Shown one piece after another: positions 33,333 through 40,915 of a stretch of 64,000 bases of DNA; within the stretch, counting starts at the first letter, position 1, and each line of letters opens with the position of its first letter. The notes below the pieces were generated by a model that saw only the letters and a program-made list of their open reading frames with translations, ran no database searches and was not told the DNA's origin. The position numbers were made by a program, and so were the translations under genes. Location of the stretch: NCBI GenBank assembly GCA_016290775.1, contig JAEEVF010000007.1, positions 62,001 to 126,000 on the forward strand. The letters run 5' to 3'. Origin of the DNA: Acetatifactor sp. Lineage in GTDB: Bacteria; Bacillota; Clostridia; Lachnospirales; Lachnospiraceae.

Positions 33333-34313
33333 ATGAAGCTAGGCAAAAAAGGCGGGATCGCCGTTTTTACCCTTCTGGGCTTGATAGCGGCCATAGTGAT
33401 CATACTGCATCAGAACCTGGGACCGGCAGCGGACCCCAGGGAAGAGTTGATCAAAAAGGTACTTTCCTGTTTGATCATAGCGGGAGCCTGCATCGGGTTT
33501 GCCTGTTTCTACGACAAGGTGACGGGGCTCGCAGGGGAGCTGTTCCAGAGCAGGCATCTGATCTGGAAGCTCGCAAAGAATGATTTCAAGAAGCGTTACG
33601 CAGGGTCTTATCTCGGGGCAGTCTGGGCCATGATCCAGCCCGTGGTGACGGTGGCGCTGTATTATATTGTGTTCGAATTGATCATGAATGGCGCGTCCCG
33701 TACCGAGGAGGCGCCCTTTGTGCTGTTTTTGACTGCAGGTCTTGTGCCTTGGTTTTTCTTCAGCGAGGCCTTGAATGCGGGGACAAATGCGCTTCGGGAG
33801 TATGATTATCTGGTCAAGAAGGTGGTCTTTAAGATCAGTATTTTGCCGATCATCAAGATCATTGCGGCGACGTTCATTCACGTGTTTTTCGTCGGCGTTT
33901 TGCTTGTGATCGCGGCCATGTATCATCATTATCCGAGCGTCTACTGTCTGCAGTTGTTTTATTACAGCGCTTGTCTGTTTTTGCTGGTGCTGGCCGTTTG
34001 TTATACGACTTGTTCCATCGTGGTGTTTTTCAAGGATCTTTCACAGATCATCAGTATTTTGCTTCAGATCGGGATGTGGGCTACGCCGATCCTTTGGGAT
34101 CTGAATATGTTACCTGAGAAGTGGCAGAAGATCATGAAGCTGAACCCGTTGGTTTATATCGTGAATGGGTATCGGAGTTCGGTCTACGGGCATGAGTGGT
34201 TTTTCCAGGACTTCTTCTCGACCGTGTACTTTTGGATGTTTACGGTGGTCGTGTTCGGGATCGGGACGATCATATTTAAGAGGTTGAAGGTGCATTTTGC
34301 GGATGTATTGTAG
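33333..34313 (+). CDS. ABC-2 polysaccharide exporter permease, Wzm/TagG-type
   Basis: 326 residues. The C-terminal 260 residues are a typical ABC-2 permease with six membrane helices: LIWKLAKNDFKKRYAGSYLGAVWAMIQPVV, FLTAGLVPWFFFSEALN, VVFKISILPIIKI, and LNPLVYIVNGYRS near the end. An N-terminal extension of about 65 residues with two extra helices is unusual compared with Wzm. It would export a completed lipid-linked glycan together with the ATPase at 35292. The two genes are normally adjacent, but here almost 1 kb of non-coding repeats separates them. Confidence 0.9.
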   Translation: MKLGKKGGIAVFTLLGLIAAIVIILHQNLGPAADPREELIKKVLSCLIIAGACIGFACFYDKVTGLAGELFQSRHLIWKLAKNDFKKRYAGSYLGAVWAMIQPVVTVALYYIVFELIMNGASRTEEAPFVLFLTAGLVPWFFFSEALNAGTNALREYDYLVKKVVFKISILPIIKIIAATFIHVFFVGVLLVIAAMYHHYPSVYCLQLFYYSACLFLLVLAVCYTTCSIVVFFKDLSQIISILLQIGMWATPILWDLNMLPEKWQKIMKLNPLVYIVNGYRSSVYGHEWFFQDFFSTVYFWMFTVVVFGIGTIIFKRLKVHFADVL

Positions 34314-34370
34314 GGTGCAGACAGTGCCTCCGTCACATCCATAACTGCCAAAAACGCAAAACCGGAATCT
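34314..34370. other. Spacer after wzm, no gene seen
   Basis: This short stretch leads from the permease stop into the 52-bp array. It contains no clear hairpin terminator with a T tract and no ribosome site. Transcription from wzm could therefore continue into the array. Confidence 0.5.
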
Positions 34371-35135
34371 AGGCAAGTAGTAGGAGTCACAAATGGCTGC
34401 TCGAGAGGCAAAAACCAGGTGCAGGCAAGCAAGAAGCGCGAAAAATGCTTGCTTGAGAAGCCAAAAGCGAGTGCAGGCAAGCGGGAAGAAAGAGAATTGC
34501 TTGCTTGAGAAGTGAAACCGGGTTCCAGGCAAGCGAGAAGCGCGAAAAACGCTTGCTTGAGAAGCCAAAAGCGAGTGCAGGCAAGCGGGAAGAAAGAGAA
34601 TTGCTTGCTTGAGAAGTGAAACCGGGTTCCAGGCAAGCGGAAACGCTTGCTTGAGAAACCAAAAGCGAGTGCAGGCAAGCGGGAAGCGCGAAAAACGCTT
34701 GCTTGAGAGGCAAAAAGCGGATGTAGGCAAGCGAGAAGCTCGAAAAACGCTTGCTGGAGAAGCCAAAAGCGAGGGCAGGCAAGCGGGAAGAAAGAGAATT
34801 GCTTGCTTGAGAAGTGAAACCAGGTTCCAGGCAAGCGGAAACGCTTGCTTGAGAGGCAAAAAGCGGATGTAGGCAAGCGAGAAGCGCGAAAAACGCTTGC
34901 TTGAGAGGCAAAAAGCGGATGTAGGCAAGCGGGAAGCGTGAAAAACGCTTGCTTGAGAAGCCAAAAGCGAGTGCAGGCAAGCGGGAAGAAAGAGAATTGC
35001 ATGCTTGAGAAGCCAAAAGCGAGTGCAGGCAAGCGGGAAGCATGAAAAATGCTTGCCCCAGAGGAAGGATTGAGTGGTAGGCAAGCAAGGGGGAAGCATA
35101 GAGCAAGAAATTGCAAGGATTTGCTTGTCGGTAAG
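34371..35135. repeat. 52-bp hairpin repeat array, 14 units, between wzm and wzt
   Basis: Units begin with AGGCAAGC (AGGCAAGT in the first) at 34371, 34423, 34475, 34527, 34579, 34631, 34673, 34725, 34777, 34829, 34871, 34923, 34975 and 35027, then a degenerate tail from 35079. Every period is exactly 52 bp except units 6 and 10 (42 bp). Most units contain GCAAGCG paired with CGCTTGC. In the 42-bp units the loop shrinks to GAAA, a GNRA-type tetraloop. Unit 2 has GCAAGCA with TGCTTGC, a paired change. CGCTT can also pair with an inner AAGCG, and GCTTGC can pair with GCAAGC of the next unit. All three minus-strand frames are open, but the period is not a multiple of three. It is best viewed as non-coding structured DNA or RNA. 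Confidence 0.93.
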
Positions 35136-35200
35136 ACAAAAATGAAAGCAGGGCACGCATGAGACGGGATCCCTCAAACACAGCTCAAGTAAGCAATATC

Positions 35201-35264
35201 AAATATACTAGATAACAAATATACTAGATAACAAATATACTAGATAACAAATATACTAGATAAC
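35201..35264 (+). repeat. 16-bp tandem repeat x4 of -10-like sequence before wzt
   Basis: Four perfect copies of AAATATACTAGATAAC start at 35201, 35217, 35233 and 35249. Each contains TATACT, one base from the -10 consensus, and the block is much more AT-rich than its surroundings. It ends 28 bp before the wzt start codon. It may be a promoter region whose strength changes with copy number; no clear -35 box is seen. The 65 bp before it (35136-35200) hold nothing recognisable. Confidence 0.9.
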
Positions 35265-35291
35265 ATGAAACGTAAAATAAGGCGATAAGAC

Positions 35292-36566
35292 ATGAGCGAG
35301 AATGCGATCCAGGTAAAGGACGTCGTAAAAGTATATAAGCTGTATGACAAGATGCGTGACCGCGTGAAGGATGCGTTTGGCTTTGGCAAGGGCACGTTCA
35401 AGCTCCACTATGCCTTAAACGGCGTGAACATGGACATCCGCCGCGGCGAGACGGTCGGCATCATCGGCACCAACGGCTCCGGCAAGTCGACGATCCTCAA
35501 GATCATCACCGGCGTGTTGCACCCGACCTCCGGCGAAGTGATCGTGGACGGCAGGATTTCCGCGCTTCTCGAGCTTGGGGCAGGCTTTAACCCCGAGTAC
35601 AGCGGTGTTGAGAATGTTTACCTCAACGGCACCATGATGGGTTTTTCTGAAAAAGAAATTGACGAAAGACTCCCGTCCATACTGGAATTTGCGGACATCG
35701 GCGACTATGTCTATCAGCCCGTCAAGACCTACTCCAGCGGCATGTTCGTGAGACTTGCTTTTGCAGTCGCCATCAACATTGACCCTGAGATTTTGATCGT
35801 CGATGAGGCGCTGTCCGTGGGCGACGTCTTTTTCCAGGCGAAATGCTATCACAAATTTGAAGAATTCAAGGAGATGGGCAAGACCATCGTCTTTGTCAGC
35901 CACGATCTGAACAGCATCGCAAAGTATTGTGACCGCGTGTTCCTGCTCAATAAGGGAACGCTCCTGGGCGTCGGAAGCCCGAAGGAAATGATCGACGCGT
36001 ACAAGCAGGTGCTGGTTGGCCAGTATAAGGCCGCAGGCTCGAAGGGAACGACTGAGCAGGCCCTCGAAGAAGCTTTTTCCGAGGCGGAAGGAACCAATCC
36101 GTATGCGCTGGAATATGGCGACGGAAGGGCTCGGATCGAGGAATATTATCTCGTCGACGAACACGGCACGCGTACGAACACGCTCCTAAAGGGCGCGGAA
36201 TTCACGCTTTGCATGAAGGTGCGTTTCACGGAAGCGCTTGCGGCGCCGATCTTCGCGTTCACGGTAAAGAATGTGCAGGGCACGGAGATCACCGGAACTA
36301 ATACCATGCTTGAGAAAGCCTTCTTGGAAGGCGTTAGCGCAGGACAGGTGAAGGAAGTGCGTTTTACGCAGAAGGCAGACCTGCAGGGCGGAGAATACTT
36401 GTTATCCTTAGGCGTTACGGGATTTGACGGGGACGTTTTCCAGGTATATCACAGACTCTACGACGTCATAAACATGACGATCGTGTCAGATAAGAATACC
36501 GTGGGATTCTACGACATGAATTCCAAGATCACGGTAGCAGATGCGGAAATGCCGAAGAAGGCGTAA
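35292..36566 (+). CDS. ABC polysaccharide exporter ATPase with Wzt-C-type domain
   Basis: 424 residues, about 170 longer than a bare ATPase such as TagH's core. The ATPase half has Walker A GTNGSGKST at 59-67, signature YSSGMFVRLAFA, and Walker B ILIVDEALSVGD. Residues about 275-420 form a beta-rich domain (EYYLVDEHGTRTNTLLKGAEF and NTVGFYDMN..) resembling Wzt-C, which in E. coli O8/O9a binds the modified non-reducing end of the finished chain before export. The next gene encodes a methyltransferase-kinase that could make such an end. Together with the permease at 33333 it forms the exporter. Confidence 0.92.
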   Translation: MSENAIQVKDVVKVYKLYDKMRDRVKDAFGFGKGTFKLHYALNGVNMDIRRGETVGIIGTNGSGKSTILKIITGVLHPTSGEVIVDGRISALLELGAGFNPEYSGVENVYLNGTMMGFSEKEIDERLPSILEFADIGDYVYQPVKTYSSGMFVRLAFAVAINIDPEILIVDEALSVGDVFFQAKCYHKFEEFKEMGKTIVFVSHDLNSIAKYCDRVFLLNKGTLLGVGSPKEMIDAYKQVLVGQYKAAGSKGTTEQALEEAFSEAEGTNPYALEYGDGRARIEEYYLVDEHGTRTNTLLKGAEFTLCMKVRFTEALAAPIFAFTVKNVQGTEITGTNTMLEKAFLEGVSAGQVKEVRFTQKADLQGGEYLLSLGVTGFDGDVFQVYHRLYDVINMTIVSDKNTVGFYDMNSKITVADAEMPKKA

Positions 36567-36644
36567 CGAAAAGGCTGCGAAACGCCGAGGGAGGCGTGAA
36601 CAAATTCCAACGGACAGACTGTTTTTGAAGGAGTAAGCGAAGTC

Positions 36645-38909
36645 ATGGGAATCAAGCTGGAAGGCTTAGAAAACGAAATACATGAATTTGAGACCATCGG
36701 CAAGGTGACGCTGGATCTGAGAAAATACCCCGGGGAGGACCTTTACAGCGACGGCGCCGTGGAGGAAGAGCTCCTTCGGATCGCGAGGGACCTTTCCCCC
36801 ATTGAGTATGGCCGCGTGATCGACGACAGCGCAAGCTGGCCGATCCTTTATCACTTCTCATCGCAGCGTGAAAACATTGTGGAGTGGATCCCGCTGAAAA
36901 GCACGGACAAGGTGCTGGACATTGGAAGCGGATGCGGTGCGGTTGCCGGTGCCTTGGCGAAGAAGGCTGGGAGCGTGACCTGCGTGGATCTGTCGAGAAT
37001 GCGCAGCAAGATCAATGCCTATCGTCATTCGGACTGCGAGAACCTTTCGATCAAGGTCGGGAATTTTAAGGACGTGGAGCCGGAGCTGGATCGGGACTTC
37101 GACCTGATCTGCCTGATCGGCGTTTTTGAATATGGCATCTCCTATATGGGCGGCGAAACGCCCTTTGAGGATTTTTTGAAGATCATCAAGTCTCACGTAA
37201 AGCCCGGCGGACGCATCGTCATCGCAATCGAGAATAAGTTAGGCCTCAAGTACTTCGCGGGATGCAGGGAAGACCATATGGGGACCTATTTTTCAGGCAT
37301 CACAAATTATGTGGACGGCGGGCATGCCAGAACCTTTAGCAAAAAGGGCTTGGAGAAGATCTTTGAAAATGCCGGCGTGGGGGAATATCATTTCTACTAC
37401 CCCTATCCGGATTACAAGTTTATGACGACGCTTTACAGCGACAAAAGGCTTCCCGCGAAGGGAGAACTGTCGAACAATCTTCGGAATTTCGATCGCGACA
37501 GGGTTCTTTTGTTTGATGAGAAGAATGCCTTTGACGGAATCTCGGAGGACGGGCTGTTCCCCGTGTTTTCCAATTCGTTCCTTGTGGTGATCGGGCCGGA
37601 CTATCCGACAGAATATGCAAGATATTCCAATGACAGGGCGCCGCAGTTCCAGATCTGCACGGAGATCCTGAGCCGTCCCGCAAATAACGCAACCGCGAGC
37701 GTGGCTGGCGAGAAGGCGGATGTGACCCAGAGTGCCGCAGAAGCAAAGACGGCCGGCGAGAAGGCAGACGCGACCCAGAGTGCCGCAGAAGCAAAGACGG
37801 CAGGCGAGAAGGCGGATGTTGCGAAGAGCGGGCAGGGAGCAACGGTTCGCTATGTGCGTAAGCGTCCCTTAAGTGAGGAGGCGGCAGAGCACGTAACTGC
37901 CATGGTGGGTGCTTGTGAGAAACTGACGGAGCGTTTTGCCGACGGGGAGCTGGTGGTGAATCCCTGCAAGGCTTCGCAGGCGGACGGACTTCCTTGTGCA
38001 GAGTTCCCGTTTGAAAAGGGCGTGACGCTTTCGTCGATGCTGGATGAGGCCTTGGAGCGCGGGGACGAGGAGGAGTTCAAGAGACTCTTCCGGGAGTACC
38101 TTCGCAGGATCGATCATCGAAGCGACATGCCGGTCACGGATTTTGACCTGGTCTTCTCCAACATTTTGGTGGAGGGAGACACTTGGACGCTGATCGATTA
38201 TGAATGGACCTTTGGTAAGGCCATGGAGACGAGGGAGCTTGCCTTCCGCGCCATCTATTGTTATCTTCTGGAGGATGAAAAGCGTGAGCGTCTGCCGCTG
38301 GACTGGGTGCTGGACGAGCTCAGGATCAAGCCGGAGGAGGCCGAAGGGTTCCGTCAGGATGAGCAGGAGTTCCAGAAATACGTGGAGGGTCCAAAGCTTT
38401 CCATGGCAAAGCTCCGCGAAAAAATCGGCAAAAAGGTCATTAAGCCCTGGAAATTGATCGAGAATTATCAGGATATGGAGCAGATCTGTCGCGTCCAGGT
38501 ATATGAGGACCGCGGAAATGGCTATAGTGAGGAGACTTCTTACTTCGTCAAGGATGCATATGTCACCGACAAGCAGGTCGAGATCTCCCTAACGGTGAGC
38601 GGCGACGTAAAGACGCTTCGGATCGATCCTGTCATGGACTGTTGCATGGTCAAACTTTTGGAGCTTACCTGGAACGGCGAAAGGATCCCGGTGGAGAAAA
38701 AGAAGGTGCTCCTTTTGAACGGCCGGAGCAGTGGCGGAGAAAAGCCTACCATTGTCTTTGCCACGGAGGATCCCAATCTCGGGATCGATCTTAGCATGTT
38801 AACGCCAAAGGCTCAAAACGTACTTTACGCCTCCATGGAGGTGACAAGGATCCCGATGCAGATGGCGGAGGATCTGTGCGCTGCCTTGGCGAAGCATATA
38901 CGGTTGTAG
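36645..38909 (+). CDS. Methyltransferase-kinase fusion resembling WbdD chain terminator
   Basis: 754 residues. An N-terminal class I SAM methyltransferase (about 60-260) has motif I LDIGSGCG at 91-98, CVDLS at 113-117 and GGRIVIAIENK at 188-198. A kinase-like fold follows (about 335-570): strands FQICTEILS and VRYVRKRPL with a candidate Lys, then DLVFSN at 501-506 and LIDYEW at 516-521, matching the DLxxxN and ID metal motifs of aminoglycoside-kinase-like enzymes. About 47 residues of GEKADVTQSAAEAKTA repeats split the two N-lobe strands. A beta-rich C-terminal region (about 600-750) is unassigned. WbdD of E. coli O9a has the same methyltransferase-then-kinase order and stops chain growth. 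The position right after wzt matches. Substrate is inferred. Confidence 0.75.
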   Translation: MGIKLEGLENEIHEFETIGKVTLDLRKYPGEDLYSDGAVEEELLRIARDLSPIEYGRVIDDSASWPILYHFSSQRENIVEWIPLKSTDKVLDIGSGCGAVAGALAKKAGSVTCVDLSRMRSKINAYRHSDCENLSIKVGNFKDVEPELDRDFDLICLIGVFEYGISYMGGETPFEDFLKIIKSHVKPGGRIVIAIENKLGLKYFAGCREDHMGTYFSGITNYVDGGHARTFSKKGLEKIFENAGVGEYHFYYPYPDYKFMTTLYSDKRLPAKGELSNNLRNFDRDRVLLFDEKNAFDGISEDGLFPVFSNSFLVVIGPDYPTEYARYSNDRAPQFQICTEILSRPANNATASVAGEKADVTQSAAEAKTAGEKADATQSAAEAKTAGEKADVAKSGQGATVRYVRKRPLSEEAAEHVTAMVGACEKLTERFADGELVVNPCKASQADGLPCAEFPFEKGVTLSSMLDEALERGDEEEFKRLFREYLRRIDHRSDMPVTDFDLVFSNILVEGDTWTLIDYEWTFGKAMETRELAFRAIYCYLLEDEKRERLPLDWVLDELRIKPEEAEGFRQDEQEFQKYVEGPKLSMAKLREKIGKKVIKPWKLIENYQDMEQICRVQVYEDRGNGYSEETSYFVKDAYVTDKQVEISLTVSGDVKTLRIDPVMDCCMVKLLELTWNGERIPVEKKKVLLLNGRSSGGEKPTIVFATEDPNLGIDLSMLTPKAQNVLYASMEVTRIPMQMAEDLCAALAKHIRL
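37707..37822 (+). repeat. 48-bp coding repeat x2.4 inside the kinase-like domain
   Basis: Units begin GGCGAGAAGG at 37707, 37755 and 37803 and encode the 16-residue GEKADVTQSAAEAKTA. The insertion falls in what should be a tight turn between two N-lobe strands of the kinase fold, so it is likely a surface loop that has expanded. Confidence 0.88.
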
Positions 38910-38983
38910 CAGAGTGCGCTTGGGGTAACACACTCTGCATATGGTTTGTTGTCGGATACGGAAGGTATCAGAGGGGAATAACA

Positions 38984-40900
38984 TTGGGTATTAAGGGTGT
39001 GATGAAAAAGCTGGGGGAAGTTCCCAGCGTCATAAGCTATGAATCAGAGCTTAAGTCCATGAAGGGCCAATATAGTGAGTGGCTTTTTTGGCAGGAGCAG
39101 GATCAGAAAATGAAAGAGGATGCCGGCGGCGCTGCCTTGGAAGGCGCGCATGAAAGCTATTTTGGAAGTCGGCCGCTCCGCGCGGTGCAGACCTATTTCC
39201 TCGATCATCCGAACACATTGATCTTGTATGGAGATGAGGACGCCAAGGGTAAGGACGGAAAGCCCGCGGATCCTTGGTTTCGGCCGATCTGGTCGCCGGA
39301 GCGCCTGGAAAGCTGTTTTTATTTCGGGAGTCTGATCGCCATCCGCAAGACGTTTCTTGAGGAAGGTATGCCTGACTGGCAGCAGGTTCTGGGACCCTTT
39401 GAGATGAAGTCTGAACAGACGTCGGGGAAGGAAAAGGAGGATTCCGGTGCAAAGGTAATGAGCGGTCCCGCGATCATCTTTGTCAATGAAGCGCCGGATG
39501 AGACCTATCGCACCGCGATTTTTTCGCTCTGCGAAAGGGCAGGAGGCTGGAAGAAGGGTTGTAAGAGCATTTCGCACCTTGCAGGGATCCTGTATCACTG
39601 CAGCTCCAAGGAAAAGCTGGCGGCCTTTGCAGATCCGTTTTCCGGCTATCGCAGGATGGAAACCTATCTGAAGGCATCCATTTCCGCGATCATTCTGACG
39701 AAGGATCATCCCGAGCTTTTGGAAAAGTGCGTTGAAGCACTCCACACGGCTTGCAGCGGCAAGGAGCCCATTTTCCACGAGGTCATCGTGGTAGATAACG
39801 GCAGCAGCAGGGAAAACCGTGAGAAATTGGAAAAATTGCCTGGGATCACCTATCTGTACGAGCCCATGGAATTTAACTTCTCCAAGCTTTGCAACATTGG
39901 CGCAAAGCATGCGAAGAGCGAGATCCTTTTGTTTCTCAACGACGACGTTGAGCTTCGCATGGAAAGTCACCTCGAGCAGATGATCCGCCTTGCGCAAAGA
40001 CCTGGCGTCGGCAGCGTGGGCCTAAAGCTTTATTATCCGAATTCCACAAAGATCCAGCACGTGGGCGTCACGAACCTGCCCACGGGGCCAGTGCATAAGC
40101 TTCTTTACCTCGAAGATGAGCCAGATTATTACTTCGGCAGGAACCGCGGCTGGCACAACGTACTTGCCGTTTCGGCGGCCTGCGTGATGATGCGCGCGGC
40201 AGTCTTTTGGGAGGCCGGCGGCTTTGAGGAAAGCCTTTCGGTAGCATATAATGACGTCGCGCTTGGCTTCAAGCTTTTCGAGCTTGGATATCGCAATGTC
40301 TGCGCATGCAATTCGTTTGCATATCATCACGAATCCATGACCCGCGGAAGCGACGAGGATGAAAAGAAAAAGATCCGCCTCATGGCGGAGCAGGAGCGCT
40401 TGTACAAGCTATTCCCTGCCTTTGCGGGAAAGGATCCTTATTACTCACCGTATCTTGGCAGGTTGGCCGTGGACACGCAGATCCGTCCGGCCTATGAAAC
40501 CTCCAAGAACGCATGTCAGACCATGTTCCCGAAGCCCTTTGAGGAAGTTTCGGGCTTCCGCATGGATCCGTGCCTGAACATGGTGGTGGAGGAGCAAAGA
40601 GGCAATGAGATGACGGGATATGTCATCGTCCTCGGCGACGACAATGCCTGCTACGATCGCTTTATCGTGTTTGAGAAGGATTCCGGGCAGCGTTATGGTG
40701 AAACGCTGAATGAGCAGTACAGGCCGGACCTTGTGGAGAAGATGCCGGATCAGATGCACGTAGCGCTGAGCGGCTTCTGGCTTCATCTGGAAGAGGGGGC
40801 TCTCCCTCCCGGAAATTATCGCGTGGGATGCTTTGCGACCAGAAAGGTTGGAAACTTAAAGCTCTTCTACTGGAGCAAGCACATTCTGCGGATCATTTAA
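38984..40900 (+). CDS. Large GT2 glycosyltransferase (O-antigen/rhamnan type)
   Basis: 638 residues from a TTG at 38984, chosen because GAGGGG lies seven bases upstream; the ATG at 39002 has a weaker site, and the open frame back to 38876 overlaps the previous gene. The first 250 residues (with WLFWQEQD and ..TLILYGDEDAKGKDGK) resemble the degenerate first half of double-domain rhamnan transferases. The intact GT-A domain begins ISAIILTKDHPELLEKCVEAL, with VVDNGSSRENRE, the metal site LFLNDDVEL and QHVGVTNLPTGP. It probably builds the backbone of the ABC-exported polymer. It lacks membrane helices. Confidence 0.85.
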   Translation: MGIKGVMKKLGEVPSVISYESELKSMKGQYSEWLFWQEQDQKMKEDAGGAALEGAHESYFGSRPLRAVQTYFLDHPNTLILYGDEDAKGKDGKPADPWFRPIWSPERLESCFYFGSLIAIRKTFLEEGMPDWQQVLGPFEMKSEQTSGKEKEDSGAKVMSGPAIIFVNEAPDETYRTAIFSLCERAGGWKKGCKSISHLAGILYHCSSKEKLAAFADPFSGYRRMETYLKASISAIILTKDHPELLEKCVEALHTACSGKEPIFHEVIVVDNGSSRENREKLEKLPGITYLYEPMEFNFSKLCNIGAKHAKSEILLFLNDDVELRMESHLEQMIRLAQRPGVGSVGLKLYYPNSTKIQHVGVTNLPTGPVHKLLYLEDEPDYYFGRNRGWHNVLAVSAACVMMRAAVFWEAGGFEESLSVAYNDVALGFKLFELGYRNVCACNSFAYHHESMTRGSDEDEKKKIRLMAEQERLYKLFPAFAGKDPYYSPYLGRLAVDTQIRPAYETSKNACQTMFPKPFEEVSGFRMDPCLNMVVEEQRGNEMTGYVIVLGDDNACYDRFIVFEKDSGQRYGETLNEQYRPDLVEKMPDQMHVALSGFWLHLEEGALPPGNYRVGCFATRKVGNLKLFYWSKHILRII

Positions 40901-40915
40901 GAAAAGGATTGCAAC

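Noticed and set aside
34371..35135. CRISPR array
   Set aside because: The whole unit is repeated, including the part that would be a spacer, and no cas genes are nearby.
34110..35181. Three long overlapping reverse-strand frames (about 264-355 codons) over the 52-bp array
   Set aside because: All three frames are open at once because the repeat unit lacks stop complements. The period is not a multiple of three, so the peptides just cycle; there is no ribosome site and part overlaps wzm.
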